NCBI GenBank assembly: GCA_052379645.1
Contig: JBQSYU010000019.1
DNA from: Arthrobacter_H sp030452125
GTDB taxonomy: Bacteria > Actinomycetota > Actinomycetes > Actinomycetales > Micrococcaceae
DNA length: 64,000 nt
Reading direction: 5' to 3' (one strand)
Position numbers and translations under genes: made by a program. The notes under the pieces were generated by a model. It searched no databases. It saw only the letters and a list, made by a program, of their open reading frames with translations, and was not told where the DNA came from. Positions 1 through 8,832 of the stretch are shown here, piece after piece (position 1 is the first letter of the stretch; the number at the start of each line of letters is the position of its first letter).

Positions 1-5
1 TAGCC

Positions 6-689
6 ATGGGCACCGGGCTCGGGGAGTTGATCATCTCCCGGTTGGCGGCCGCCGCCGATCCGGTCGCGGCGGATGCCATGCAGCACTATATGAAGACCGA
101 CATGGAGTTCTTCGGCGTCCGGGCCCCCGTCGTCCAGCGGATCGTGCGCGACTCGGTGCGTGAATCCGGGGTCGGCCGGTGGGAGGAACTGCTCGGCTCG
201 GCCCGCGGACTCTGGGAGGGCGCGCGGTATCGCGAGCAGTGGTATGCCGCCCAACAACTCACCGGGTACCGGTCCTGCCGGGGCAGGCTCGAGTTCCTCG
301 ACCTGTTCGAGGACATGGTCGTCGACGGCGCCTGGTGGGACATCGTGGATCAGTGCCACCGCCGGTTCGCCGACCTCCTGGCGCAGCATCGCGGGCAGGT
401 TGATCCACTGGTGCGCGCCTGGGCGGTGGATCCGAACCATTGGAAGCGTCGCCTGGCGATCATCACCCAGCTCAGCGCGAAGGAGGCCACCGACGTCGGC
501 CTGCTGGAAGCGGCCATCGTGGCGAATATGAGCGAACAGGATTTCTTCCTCCGCAAGGCCATCGGGTGGGCCCTGCGCGAATACGCCAAAACCGATCCGG
601 CATGGGTACGCGCCTTCGTGGCCGGGCATCGGCAGGAACTCTCGGGCCTGAGCCAACGAGAAGCCCTGAAGCACCTGCGTATTCGATAG
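6..689 (+). CDS. DNA alkylation repair protein (AlkD-like HEAT-repeat glycosylase)
   Basis: The 227-residue protein matches the AlkD family, all-alpha HEAT-like proteins that excise N3/N7-alkylated purines. Family-typical segments are the N-terminal MKTDMEFFGVRAPVV block, the WDIVDQ segment near residues 110-116, the DPNHWKRRLAI block in the middle, and FFLRKAIGWALREYAK near the C-terminus. The last of these is the most conserved part of the family. Only five bases precede the ATG, so the true start could lie upstream of the window. The product is probably cytoplasmic and stands alone. The haemoglobin gene begins 44 bases downstream and may be co-transcribed. Confidence 0.85.
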   Translation: MGTGLGELIISRLAAAADPVAADAMQHYMKTDMEFFGVRAPVVQRIVRDSVRESGVGRWEELLGSARGLWEGARYREQWYAAQQLTGYRSCRGRLEFLDLFEDMVVDGAWWDIVDQCHRRFADLLAQHRGQVDPLVRAWAVDPNHWKRRLAIITQLSAKEATDVGLLEAAIVANMSEQDFFLRKAIGWALREYAKTDPAWVRAFVAGHRQELSGLSQREALKHLRIR

Positions 690-733
690 TGTGGAGGAGG
701 CTGGACCGTGCCAGCCGTGGAAGGAAACAACTC

Positions 734-1339
734 GTGAGCGACCAGCAGAACCAGCAAGGCGGGCCCGTCCGTCTGCCCGGAGGGGAATCCTTGGGCATCC
801 ATGTCGGACAAGCGCGCCCGTTGTCCTCCCCCTCGGTGTCCCCTGCGGCCCCGGGCGGGCAGTCCGGGGACGGCGACACCTCCCCGCAGGGCCCTGATCG
901 ATTCGGCGGGACGACCCCGGCCTCCGCCGACCGGGGCGACCACGAGGACCTCTCCCCCTATCTGGGGACCTTCTACGCCGAGGTCGGCGGATCCAAAACC
1001 TTCCAGCGGCTGACCGAGTTCTTCTACGAGTCCGTCGCCAGCGATGCCGAGTTCCGCTCGATCTACCCGGAAGAGGATCTGAAGCCGGCAGCCATCCGCC
1101 TGCAGTTGTTCCTCGAGCAGTACTGGGGTGGCCCGACCACCTACAGCCAGCTGCGCGGGCATCCGCGGCTGCGGATGCGCCACGTCCCCTACACCGTGGA
1201 CACCGCGGCCCGGGACACCTGGCTGGCCCATATGCGTCATGCCCTGGACCGGATCGCGTTGCCACCGCTGCAGGATGCCACGATCTGGGACTACTTCGAC
1301 CGGGCGGCCCGTTCGCTGCAGAACGCCGCCGACCGCTAG
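734..1339 (+). CDS. glbO: Group II truncated haemoglobin with a long N-terminal extension
   Basis: The globin domain covers about residues 72-200 of 201. It carries a proximal-histidine region RLRMRHVPYTV (His about 150), a Trp at 163 in the WLAHM segment typical of group II truncated globins, and a C-terminal helix ending in a WDYFDRAA block. Group II trHbs bind O2 or NO and are linked to oxidative and nitrosative stress. The GTG at 734 was chosen because AAGGAA lies 7 bases upstream; the frame stays open further upstream but that part overlaps the AlkD gene. The first 70 residues are rich in Gly, Pro and Ser and look disordered, which is unusual because most family members are about 130 residues. 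Confidence 0.85.
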   Translation: MSDQQNQQGGPVRLPGGESLGIHVGQARPLSSPSVSPAAPGGQSGDGDTSPQGPDRFGGTTPASADRGDHEDLSPYLGTFYAEVGGSKTFQRLTEFFYESVASDAEFRSIYPEEDLKPAAIRLQLFLEQYWGGPTTYSQLRGHPRLRMRHVPYTVDTAARDTWLAHMRHALDRIALPPLQDATIWDYFDRAARSLQNAADR

Positions 1340-1358
1340 GAGCCCTGCCCACCGCAGC

Positions 1359-2627
1359 CTAGACCGCCGCGGGAACCGACGCCCTGTGGGCCGTGAGCAT
1401 GAAGAACAGTGCGGCGGCTCCGAGGGTAAGCAGGGGCCACACCAGCAACGGCACGCCCAGCCCGAAGGCATCGGCGAGCAGCCCTCCCCCGACGGCCGCC
1501 AGCGGCACGGAGCCCATGGTGATCGTGCGTTGGGCGGCACTGGTCCGGCCCAGCGAGGTGGCCGAGACGGCATTGGCGGTGAAGGCCGCCCCGGCGATAT
1601 TGGTCACCGTCAGGGTGGCCGCCCAGCAGACCTCGAAGGCCAGCAGCAGCACCACGGCCGCCCCGGGCCACAGATACGCGGCCAGCGGGAGAGCTGCCAC
1701 GACCGCCTGGAGGACCGCACCCCAGCCGAACAGGCGCCTCAGGGAGACCCGACGCACCATCGCCGGCGCCACGAAGGTGGCCGTCAACGCCGCCGCCGCC
1801 GCCACGGTCCCCAGGATCCCGTAGAAACCCATGCCCAGCCCCAAGGTCCGCAGGATCAGGATCGGTTGGATCGAACTACCGATGGCCAGCCCGATATTGC
1901 CGGCAGCCGTCAGCAGGGTGATTCCCAGCAGGACCCTGTTGCGCAGTAATACCGCGAAACCGTGGCCGGCCCCGAGGGCAAGGACCTTCGCCGCCCCGGC
2001 CGGGTTGCCGGCTGCCGACGCGGCGCGTGCCGGCCGCACCCGGCCGGGTCCCTTCCTCACCAGGGGGAGCATTGCCGCCACCGCCAGGGCGAAGAAGGCG
2101 GTGGACAGGGCCAAGGCGGGCCCGCCGCCCCACAGCGCGATGAGCGCACCGGTCACTCCGGGAAAGATGATTCCGGCAGCCCGGTCGATCGAAGCCATCG
2201 TGGCAATGACGTGGGCGATGCCCCTCGTGTCACGGGTCAATCCCGGAACGATGGTCGTCTGCGCGTTTTCGGAGGCCACGGTCAGGATCCCTGTCACCGT
2301 CACGGCGACCATGGCGGCCACGGTGCCCAGCTGACCGGTCAGGAACAGGATCAGGACGGTCCCCGATCCCAGCAGTTTGGCCACCAGAGATACGGCCAGG
2401 ACCCGTGCGGCGCCGACACGGTCCACGAGCATGCCCAACGGGACGCTGAGGAACAGGAACGCGAGCGAACCCAGCGCGTTGAGCAGGCCGACTTGGGTGG
2501 CCGAGAACCCGAGGACCGTCACGGTGACGATATCCAGGGTGATGCCGAATAGTTGATTCGCCCCGGCATCGGAGGCGTTGGAGAGAATGGCAGGGCGGAG
2601 GCGGGGCTGAAGGGGTTTGTTTCTCAC
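1359..2627 (-). CDS. MFS transporter (drug-efflux type)
   Basis: The 422-residue protein has about twelve hydrophobic segments. It has the MFS loop-2/3 signature region with PLGMLVDRVGAARVL near residues 62-76 and a long hydrophilic central loop (KGPGRVRPARAA) between the two six-helix halves. It resembles macrolide/multidrug MFS exporters, but substrate cannot be read from sequence. It starts at GTG with AGGAAG upstream. It is divergent from the histidine kinase gene, so the two could share an intergenic control region. Confidence 0.82.
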   Translation of the reverse strand: MRNKPLQPRLRPAILSNASDAGANQLFGITLDIVTVTVLGFSATQVGLLNALGSLAFLFLSVPLGMLVDRVGAARVLAVSLVAKLLGSGTVLILFLTGQLGTVAAMVAVTVTGILTVASENAQTTIVPGLTRDTRGIAHVIATMASIDRAAGIIFPGVTGALIALWGGGPALALSTAFFALAVAAMLPLVRKGPGRVRPARAASAAGNPAGAAKVLALGAGHGFAVLLRNRVLLGITLLTAAGNIGLAIGSSIQPILILRTLGLGMGFYGILGTVAAAAALTATFVAPAMVRRVSLRRLFGWGAVLQAVVAALPLAAYLWPGAAVVLLLAFEVCWAATLTVTNIAGAAFTANAVSATSLGRTSAAQRTITMGSVPLAAVGGGLLADAFGLGVPLLVWPLLTLGAAALFFMLTAHRASVPAAV

Positions 2628-2740
2628 GGATCTTCCTGGTCGTTCGTCCTAGGGGTAGAGGCCACCGGGCGCAGCGACATGACGCCCACGGCTTGTGGAC
2701 GTGATGACGTGCGGGACTAGGAGAAGATCCGTGTGATGAA

Positions 2741-2750
2741 GAACATGTTC
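2741..2750. promoter_or_regulatory. Perfect 10-bp palindrome in MFS / histidine-kinase intergenic region
   Basis: GAACATGTTC is a perfect inverted repeat between the divergent MFS gene and the two-component operon. The half-site spacing of 2 is too short for an actinobacterial LexA box, which has GAAC-N4-GTTC. It may bind a dimeric regulator; no function is assigned. Confidence 0.25.
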
Positions 2751-2927
2751 CGACCCTACCGGTCGGGGGACGTCGGCCCCGTTCACTCCGGTTTCCCCGC
2801 GGGTCAACGCCTCCTGTTCGGGCCGGGCGATCATCTGCAAGGATGGGAGGGTGCCCCGGGCCCACACAGGGTAATCCACGACGAGGTCGCCCACCGTCCA
2901 CCCACTCCAGGACAGGAACCCCAGGAC

Positions 2928-4205
2928 ATGCAGGACCACGAGGATCGCAGCTTCCGGCCATCTCCCGCCGAGTGGGGTTCCGCCGTGGTGTGTGCCGGGC
3001 TGGCACTGACCACCCTGCTGCTGCTTCCGCTGCTCGAGACCGCCGATACGGAGATCCCGGGAGGGACGTTCCCCTCCGGCGGGTATGAGCTATGGGGAGT
3101 TGCGGTGGTCCTGGTGGGCCAGGCGGTCGCCCTGCTCCGGGCCAGGACGGCCCCGCGGGCGGTACTGCTCATCGTCGTGGCCTTGCCGATCGCCTTGGCC
3201 CCCTTCGTCCCTGGCTCGGCGTTCAGCCTATGCACCCTGGCCATCTTCTGTGCCGTCTTCCTCACCGTCGGCGTGCTTCCGGTACGCCGGCTGGGCCCCT
3301 TGCTGGCCCTGACCGTCCTGTTGCTTGCCGGGGCCCAGACGGTCAACGACTTCCGCACCGGCATGCCGGCCTCCGAGGCCGGGATCTCCGCGGCCCTCCA
3401 GGCCCTGGTGGTGGTCGGCGCCCCGGCCCTGTTCGCGCTGGTGTTCTCGTCCCGGCGGGAAGCCCGCCTCTCCCGCACCCATGAAGTCCAGGCCCTGGCG
3501 CGTGAACACCAAGCCCGGATCGAGGCAGCAGTTGCGAGGGAACGCACGGCGATGTCCCGGGAACTGCACGATATTGCCGCCCACCACATGTCGGGCATCG
3601 CCCTGATGACCTCGGCGATCCAACAGCAGATCGACACCGACCCCGAGGAAGCCAAACGGTCTGCCCAGCAGGTCCGCTCCCAAAGCACGGCCGTGCTGCA
3701 GGATCTCCGCCTGCTGGTCGGCCTGCTGCGCGAACACCCCGAAGGCACCCGTTCAACCCGGACGGTGGCTGCGGTTCCCGACCTGGTGGAGGAACGACGC
3801 GGCACGGGAATGGACGTGGAGGTGCTCCTGTCGGCGGCGGGGGACGACCGGGAGCCGGGGACCGGGATCGGACCGCTGGCCCAACTGGTGGTGTATCGGA
3901 TGGTCCAGGAATCACTGGCCAATGCCTCCGCCCACGCTCCCGGGGCCCGGTGCGTCGTGGAAATCGACGACACCGATCCCGGCCGACTCACGGCCGTCGT
4001 GCGCAATGGGCCGTCCGCGGCCGGGCCCCGGGGCACCGCCGGGGGCTTCGGCCTCCTCGGGCTGGGTGAGCGGGCCGAGCTCATCGGGGCTACGCTGAGC
4101 CACGGGCCGATGGGCGACGGCGGCTGGTCGGTTCGTCTGGTGGTGCCCCGGGAGGCCAGGGACCCCGACGTCGACGACCACGAAACCCACCAGGAGTTGC
4201 CTTGA
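2928..4205 (+). CDS. Sensor histidine kinase, NarL/DesK class (HisKA_3)
   Basis: The 425-residue protein has four or five hydrophobic segments in residues 17-175 with short loops. A coiled-coil linker follows, then a HisKA_3 phosphoacceptor box RELHDIAAHHMSG with the phospho-His at about 214. The C-terminal HATPase_c domain has an N-box (MVQESLANASAHAPG) and a G-box (GGFGLLGLGERAE). This is the usual form of membrane-embedded kinases paired with NarL-type regulators. The ATG at 2928 was chosen because it precedes the first membrane helix by about 16 residues and has GGAA upstream; an in-frame ATG at 2733 would add 65 residues of low-complexity sequence. Its stop overlaps the regulator start (TTGA). 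Confidence 0.88.
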   Translation: MQDHEDRSFRPSPAEWGSAVVCAGLALTTLLLLPLLETADTEIPGGTFPSGGYELWGVAVVLVGQAVALLRARTAPRAVLLIVVALPIALAPFVPGSAFSLCTLAIFCAVFLTVGVLPVRRLGPLLALTVLLLAGAQTVNDFRTGMPASEAGISAALQALVVVGAPALFALVFSSRREARLSRTHEVQALAREHQARIEAAVARERTAMSRELHDIAAHHMSGIALMTSAIQQQIDTDPEEAKRSAQQVRSQSTAVLQDLRLLVGLLREHPEGTRSTRTVAAVPDLVEERRGTGMDVEVLLSAAGDDREPGTGIGPLAQLVVYRMVQESLANASAHAPGARCVVEIDDTDPGRLTAVVRNGPSAAGPRGTAGGFGLLGLGERAELIGATLSHGPMGDGGWSVRLVVPREARDPDVDDHETHQELP

Positions 4206-4879
4206 TCCGCGTGTTGCTTGCCGACGACCAGCCCCTCGTACGAGCCGGGCTCTCCGCCTTATTGAACATGGAGGCCGATATCGATGTCGTCGCCGTCGCC
4301 TCCGATGGGGTTCAAGCCCTGGAGTTGGCCCGCGAGATGGACCCCGATGTCGCCTGCCTGGATATCCGCATGCCCGGGATCGACGGCATCAGCGTCACCC
4401 GGGAGCTGTGCGGGCCGGGGGTCCTTACGCCGATCCCTGTGCTGGTGCTGACCACCTTCGACCTCGATGACTATGTCTTCGGGGCCCTGGAGGCCGGGGC
4501 CTCGGGGTTCCTGCTCAAGGACGCCGAACCACAGGTGATTGCCCAGGCGGTGCGACGGGTCGCCGGCGGGGAGGCGACCATCGACCAGACGCTCACCCGC
4601 CGGATCCTGCGGGAGTTCGTCGAGCGACGGAGCCTGCAACCGGTCACCGGACGCAGGGTGGAGGACCTGTTGACCCCGAGGGAGCACGAAATCCTGCTCC
4701 TGCTGGCCCAGGGGAAACCGAATGAGGAGATCGCGGCCGATCTGGTGGTGGAAGTCTCCACCGTCAAATCGCATTTGGCGCGCATGCTGCCCAAGCTCGG
4801 GGTCAGGTCCCGGCTCCAGGCGGTCGTGTGGGCCTACCAGAATCGGATCGTCGAGGTCCCCGACGGCTCTGGTCCCTAG
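4202..4879 (+). CDS. NarL/FixJ-family response regulator
   Basis: The 225-residue protein has a receiver domain with acidic pocket D8/D9, phospho-acceptor D54 (CLDIRMPG), and conserved Lys in FLLKDAEP. The C-terminal LuxR-type HTH reads LTPREHEILLLLAQGK through VKSHLARMLPKLG. The TTG start overlaps the kinase stop by 3 bases, so the pair is translationally coupled. It converges with the CPBP protease gene, overlapping it by 4 bases. The adjacent CPBP gene and MacB-like exporter are plausible targets, as in peptide-antibiotic sensing modules, but this is inferred from context. Confidence 0.9.
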   Translation: MIRVLLADDQPLVRAGLSALLNMEADIDVVAVASDGVQALELAREMDPDVACLDIRMPGIDGISVTRELCGPGVLTPIPVLVLTTFDLDDYVFGALEAGASGFLLKDAEPQVIAQAVRRVAGGEATIDQTLTRRILREFVERRSLQPVTGRRVEDLLTPREHEILLLLAQGKPNEEIAADLVVEVSTVKSHLARMLPKLGVRSRLQAVVWAYQNRIVEVPDGSGP

Positions 4880-5796
4880 CCCACCCCTTCCCGGACTGCC
4901 TCCTCCGCGCCAGCAGGCACGTGGCCCAGCTGTCCGCCGGTGGCGACGATGATCGCCACCGCAGCGACGACGGCACCGATGGCGGTCGCCGGAAGGACCA
5001 TGACTTCCGTGATCGCCGGGAAGGTCTCGGTCCAGATGATGGAGGCGAAGGTGTTGACGCTGACGTGCATGAGCATGGAGAGCGGAAGGCTCTGCCCGGT
5101 CCGGTTGAAGACCCAGGACATCACCACGTTGAACGCGAGGCAGAAGATGATGAATGCCACGGGGCGGGTCCAGTGGGCCTCGGGCCAGCCACCCCATTCG
5201 GTCAGGAACAGTGGCAGATGCCAGATGGCCCAGAGCGGGCCCAGGAGCATCGCCGCCCCCAGGGCCCCGAAGCGTTGCTGCAGGCGCGGCAAGGCGAAAT
5301 CCCGCCATCCGGGTTCCTCGGCAAGTCCGGTGGTCAGCAGCTGGACCAGCAGCAAGGGAACGTAGAGTCCGATGGCCGTCACCGACGGAGCGTTGATCCT
5401 CCCGCCGGAGAACACGAACCCGGTCACCAGCATCGCCGCGGGAACCCCCAGCAACGTGATCGCGTACCACTGCCAGTGGACACGCCACCTCCACAGGCGT
5501 CCGACCCAGATGCGGAGCCCGGAACGGCCCTCCGTCACGATCGTGACCAGCAGGGCCGAACCGATGGGTCCCAGGAAGGCCCCGGGCAGGACGCCGGCGA
5601 ACTGCGAGGTGCCCAGCAACTCGGGGAATCCATAGTCCCAGACCCCCAGCCCGTTCCTGGACAGGATGTACGGCAGCCAGCCCAGCCAGCTCAAGAGGTT
5701 GGTCGGGATGAAGAAGGTCGTCAAAGGCCGTCGTCTAATCAGTCCCCGGACGGATCCGGCCTCGACGTCCGGTTGTAGTTCGGTGGTGGTCATCAT
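4876..5796 (-). CDS. CPBP family intramembrane glutamic protease
   Basis: The 306-residue protein has about eight membrane segments. It has CPBP (Abi/Rce1) motifs: EExxxR as AEEPGWRDFALP, then FxxxH as WAIWHLPLF, then a third conserved segment FNVVMSWVFNRTG followed by MLMHVSVN. In Gram-positive bacteria such proteins are often linked to bacteriocin immunity or cleavage of membrane substrates. Two adjacent ATGs occur (5796 and 5793) behind GGAAAGG; the second has the better spacing. The gene lies between the two-component pair and the divergent ABC exporter. Confidence 0.85.
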   Translation of the reverse strand: MMTTTELQPDVEAGSVRGLIRRRPLTTFFIPTNLLSWLGWLPYILSRNGLGVWDYGFPELLGTSQFAGVLPGAFLGPIGSALLVTIVTEGRSGLRIWVGRLWRWRVHWQWYAITLLGVPAAMLVTGFVFSGGRINAPSVTAIGLYVPLLLVQLLTTGLAEEPGWRDFALPRLQQRFGALGAAMLLGPLWAIWHLPLFLTEWGGWPEAHWTRPVAFIIFCLAFNVVMSWVFNRTGQSLPLSMLMHVSVNTFASIIWTETFPAITEVMVLPATAIGAVVAAVAIIVATGGQLGHVPAGAEEAVREGVG

Positions 5797-6116
5797 GGTC
5801 CCTTTCCGGGGGTTCGTCCGCTGTTGTGCTGTCCTTCCGACGCTATGGCCGCATGCGGCAGGGCCACCAGCCGTGCAGGATGGCATGTGGGGACCACCAT
5901 CCAAAGGTGTTGTCCCGCCCTCGGGAACCGGTGCCACGTCAACGGACCGGCGGGCTCCCCGGGGCATCGAGGGGCCCTCCCGGCTCCGCGCGCACCCGGT
6001 CCTTGCATCAAAGGATGCAAGTCCCGGGGTGCCTCCTCCAGCGGCTCGTGCCGGGCCCGTGGCGCTTCTAGGCTCGAAGTCCCCAGGCAACATTCCCCCG
6101 ACATAGGAGCCATCCC
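5797..6116. other. Divergent intergenic region between CPBP protease and ABC exporter
   Basis: This 320-bp stretch has no convincing gene. It contains the inverted repeat at 6003-6020 and, for the exporter, a -10-like TAGGCT at 6069-6074 without a good -35, as expected of an activator-dependent promoter. An AGGAG ribosome-binding site precedes the exporter ATG. Confidence 0.6.
6003..6020. promoter_or_regulatory. Candidate operator: 7-4-7 inverted repeat
   Basis: TTGCATC, four bases, GATGCAA forms a perfect 7-bp inverted repeat centred about 60 bases upstream of the likely -10 (TAGGCT, 6069-6074) of the ABC exporter. A LuxR-type response regulator dimer commonly binds such sites. It is not followed by a T-tract, so it does not look like a terminator. 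Assignment to the neighbouring regulator is inferred. Confidence 0.45.
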
Positions 6117-6884
6117 ATGAGCATGACCACCCCCGCCACGGTGCCGACCGGCCGGATCCCGGCACCGGCCGTGGTATTGAGCCGACTGCGCAGGACCTAC
6201 CCGAACGGCCCCGGGGTCTCCACCGCCTTGGACGATGTCACCTTCTCCCTCCCCCAGGGCACCTTCACCGCGGTGATGGGGCCGTCGGGGTCGGGAAAAT
6301 CCACCTTCCTGAACTGTGCCTCCGGGCTGGATGTACCCACCAGTGGACGCGTGGTCATTGGGGGAACCGACCTCACGATGCTCTCCCCCGACGCGGTCAC
6401 CCGGTTCCGCCGGCGGCATATAGGTTTCATCTTTCAGGCCTATAACCTGATCGGTCATTTGACCGTCGCCGAGAACATCGCACTCCCGCTCCAACTCGAT
6501 GGCAGGCGTGCCGACACGCAGTGGCAGCAGCGGCTCATCTCGGCGGTGGGCCTGAATGGGAAGGAAAACCAGTACCCCGGCGAACTATCCGGAGGTCAAG
6601 CCCAGCGGGTCGCTATCGCCCGGGCCTTGATCGCCCGTCCGGACGTCGTCTTCGCCGACGAACCCACCGGCGCCCTGGACCGCCACACCGGCCAGAAGGT
6701 CCTTCAGGTCCTGCGGACCACGGCCCACGAACTGGGCCAGACCCTGGTACTGGTCACCCACGATGCGCAGGTGGCCACCGCTGCGGACCGGGTGCTCTTT
6801 CTGTCCGACGGCCGTCTGGCCGGAGACCTGACCGCGCCCTCCACCGACCAGATCGTCGCCCGTCTCACGAAGCTCGAGGGCTGA
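6117..6884 (+). CDS. ABC transporter ATP-binding protein (MacB/LolD type)
   Basis: The 255-residue ATPase has Walker A GPSGSGKST at about residues 55-63, signature LSGGQAQRVAIARAL, Walker B VVFADEPTGALD and the H-loop VLVTHD. The EPTGALD variant and pairing with an FtsX-like permease place it in the MacB/LolD/BceA mechanotransmission group, which exports or removes peptides, lipoproteins or antibiotics at the membrane. The first of two nearby ATGs has AGGAG upstream. The permease starts four bases after the stop. Confidence 0.93.
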   Translation: MSMTTPATVPTGRIPAPAVVLSRLRRTYPNGPGVSTALDDVTFSLPQGTFTAVMGPSGSGKSTFLNCASGLDVPTSGRVVIGGTDLTMLSPDAVTRFRRRHIGFIFQAYNLIGHLTVAENIALPLQLDGRRADTQWQQRLISAVGLNGKENQYPGELSGGQAQRVAIARALIARPDVVFADEPTGALDRHTGQKVLQVLRTTAHELGQTLVLVTHDAQVATAADRVLFLSDGRLAGDLTAPSTDQIVARLTKLEG

Positions 6885-6888
6885 GATC

Positions 6889-8832
6889 ATGTGGTCCACG
6901 ACCCTCTCCGCATTGCGCGCCCATCGTTCCAGTTTCATCGGCAGCTTTCTGATCGTGCTCCTTGCGGCCGCCTTGCTTTCGGCCACCGGAGTCTACCTGG
7001 CAGCGGGGCTGTACGCCGGGGCCTGGGGCTCCCCGGTGTCCCAGCTCCTGACGGTGGCCGGTTCCTTCGCCGGCACGGCCCTGATCCTGGTCGTCCTGGT
7101 GTTCTCCCAGACCTTCGCCGCCTCGCTACGGCAACGCCAGCAGCAATTCGCCCTGCTTCGGGCCATCGGGGCCACCTCCGCTCAGATTCGTTCGATGATC
7201 ACCGCCGAAGTCTTTGCCGTCTTCTGCCTGGCCGCACCGCTCGGGGCCATCCCCGGGCTCTACGCTTCCGGCCTGCTCCTGCCGCTGTTGCGCCGCAGCG
7301 GGATCGTCCCGGCAGGGTTCGAGCCAACCATCAACGCACTTCCCGCAGTGGGTGCCGTGGTGGTGCTGTTGGCCACGAGCCTGCTCACGGCACACCTGGG
7401 CGCCAGGAGCCTGACCCGCGTCAGCCCGATGGCGGCCGTCAGCGGCAGCGCCATGGAAACCCCGGTGCCCTCCCCCGTCCGGCGTATCTCGGCCTGGAGC
7501 TTCCTGGCGGCGGGCTCGGGGTCCTCCGTGATCCCCATCATCCTGCCGAACACCATCGGCAGCGCCAGCGGTGCCTCGTCCGCGTTCCTGCTCGTCGCCG
7601 CGGCCGCGTTGGGCGGGCCGGCCATGATCGGGTGGGTCGCCCGGGCTGCGGTCAGGTTCTTCCGGTCGGGCCCGGCCGGGCCGGCGGTACTGGCGATCGC
7701 CAACACCCGGGGTTTCTCGCGTCGGCTCACCACCGCGATCATCCCCCTGGCCCTGTTGCTGGCCTTGGGAACCGTCCAGTCCGGGGTGGGGGTCGGTACC
7801 GTCGGAGCAGCCGGGCTGCAGCTCCGCGAGGGCCTGGAAGTCAATCTGGTGGTCTCCTCCCCCACGAGTCTGGGCACCGAAAACGCCACCGAGGTGGGAC
7901 AGGTCCCGGGGGTGGAGTCCGCGATGGCCAGCTCTACCGTCCCGGTCAGCACGAAGCTCGAGGACGATGACGAGGATCTGGCCCTGTTCAATGACTTCCT
8001 CTGGGAACCCGGGGCCCTGCGCACGGTGGGAGACCACCCGGGCCGGTTCCTTGATCCGGGGCTCACGCAGGGGAGGCTGGAGGATCTTTCGACCCCCGGG
8101 ACCATCGCCGTGAGCGATGTGGCCACGCTGGGGACCGGAAAGGGCCTCAATGACCCCCTCGAAGTGCGTTTCGGCGACGGCAGCGAACACACCCTGACCA
8201 TCGCCGCGATCTACCGCAACGGTCTGGGATTCGGTGACTTCATCATCAACGAGGACAACATCCCGGCGACGAACCGCCCGGACCGGGTGGACTCGGTGCT
8301 GGTGAACACCACCGGCAGCGGTGCCGCGGCCGCCTCAGCATCGCTCGCCTCCCGGGGATACACGGTCAGCAGTGTCGCGGACTACGCCGAACAAGCGGTG
8401 ATCTCCACCGCCGAGCAGCAGCGCCTTTCCAACGCCTTGTTGCTGGTCCTGGTCCTCTTCGTCGCCTTGGCTGCCGGAAACACCCTGGTGATGCTCACCG
8501 GGGCGAGGAAGAACGAATTCACCGTGTTGAAACGGTTGGGTGCCACCCGCAGCCAACTGCGTTTCATGGTCTTCATCGAATCCGGTTTCGTCGCCGTATC
8601 CGCCCTGGTGATCGGCACTCTGTGTGTTCTTCCGGCACTGTTCGGTGTCGGTTACGGGTTGTTGGGAGGCTGGGACCCGGCCGTGGACTGGCCGATCTAT
8701 GGCGCACTGGCCGCCGCCGTGGTGTCGATCGCGGTCGGGACGATGGGTCTGTCGGCGTGGGCCGGAACCCGTGATCGGTCACCGGCCGGGGGCCGGTCGG
8801 TCCCTACAGCAATTGCGCTGCGTGCCGGATGA
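6889..8832 (+). CDS. FtsX-like ABC transporter permease
   Basis: The 647-residue membrane protein carries two FtsX-type blocks. The first core has helices near residues 13-35, 55-75, 105-125 and 145-165. A second block has an extracytoplasmic domain (residues about 310-500) and three C-terminal helices. The sequence RQQQFALLRAIGATSAQIRSMI and the C-terminal counterpart NEFTVLKRLGATRSQLRFMV are the coupling-helix motifs typical of this family. It forms the membrane part of the exporter with the preceding ATPase. Its 3' end overlaps the next, convergent gene by 29 bases. Confidence 0.9.
   Translation: MWSTTLSALRAHRSSFIGSFLIVLLAAALLSATGVYLAAGLYAGAWGSPVSQLLTVAGSFAGTALILVVLVFSQTFAASLRQRQQQFALLRAIGATSAQIRSMITAEVFAVFCLAAPLGAIPGLYASGLLLPLLRRSGIVPAGFEPTINALPAVGAVVVLLATSLLTAHLGARSLTRVSPMAAVSGSAMETPVPSPVRRISAWSFLAAGSGSSVIPIILPNTIGSASGASSAFLLVAAAALGGPAMIGWVARAAVRFFRSGPAGPAVLAIANTRGFSRRLTTAIIPLALLLALGTVQSGVGVGTVGAAGLQLREGLEVNLVVSSPTSLGTENATEVGQVPGVESAMASSTVPVSTKLEDDDEDLALFNDFLWEPGALRTVGDHPGRFLDPGLTQGRLEDLSTPGTIAVSDVATLGTGKGLNDPLEVRFGDGSEHTLTIAAIYRNGLGFGDFIINEDNIPATNRPDRVDSVLVNTTGSGAAAASASLASRGYTVSSVADYAEQAVISTAEQQRLSNALLLVLVLFVALAAGNTLVMLTGARKNEFTVLKRLGATRSQLRFMVFIESGFVAVSALVIGTLCVLPALFGVGYGLLGGWDPAVDWPIYGALAAAVVSIAVGTMGLSAWAGTRDRSPAGGRSVPTAIALRAG

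Noticed and set aside
440..733. Upstream in-frame extension of the haemoglobin ORF
   Set aside because: It overlaps the AlkD gene in another frame and the GTG at 734 has a proper ribosome-binding site.
350..1573. 407-codon minus-strand ORF across alkD, glbO and the MFS gene
   Set aside because: A shadow of three real genes; high-GC DNA often keeps the antisense frame open.
2741..2750. LexA (SOS) box upstream of the histidine kinase
   Set aside because: The half sites GAAC and GTTC are only two bases apart; actinobacterial SOS boxes need four.
5797..6165. 123-codon extension of the CPBP protease
   Set aside because: It would run through the divergent promoter region and overlap the ABC ATPase start; composition is not protein-like.
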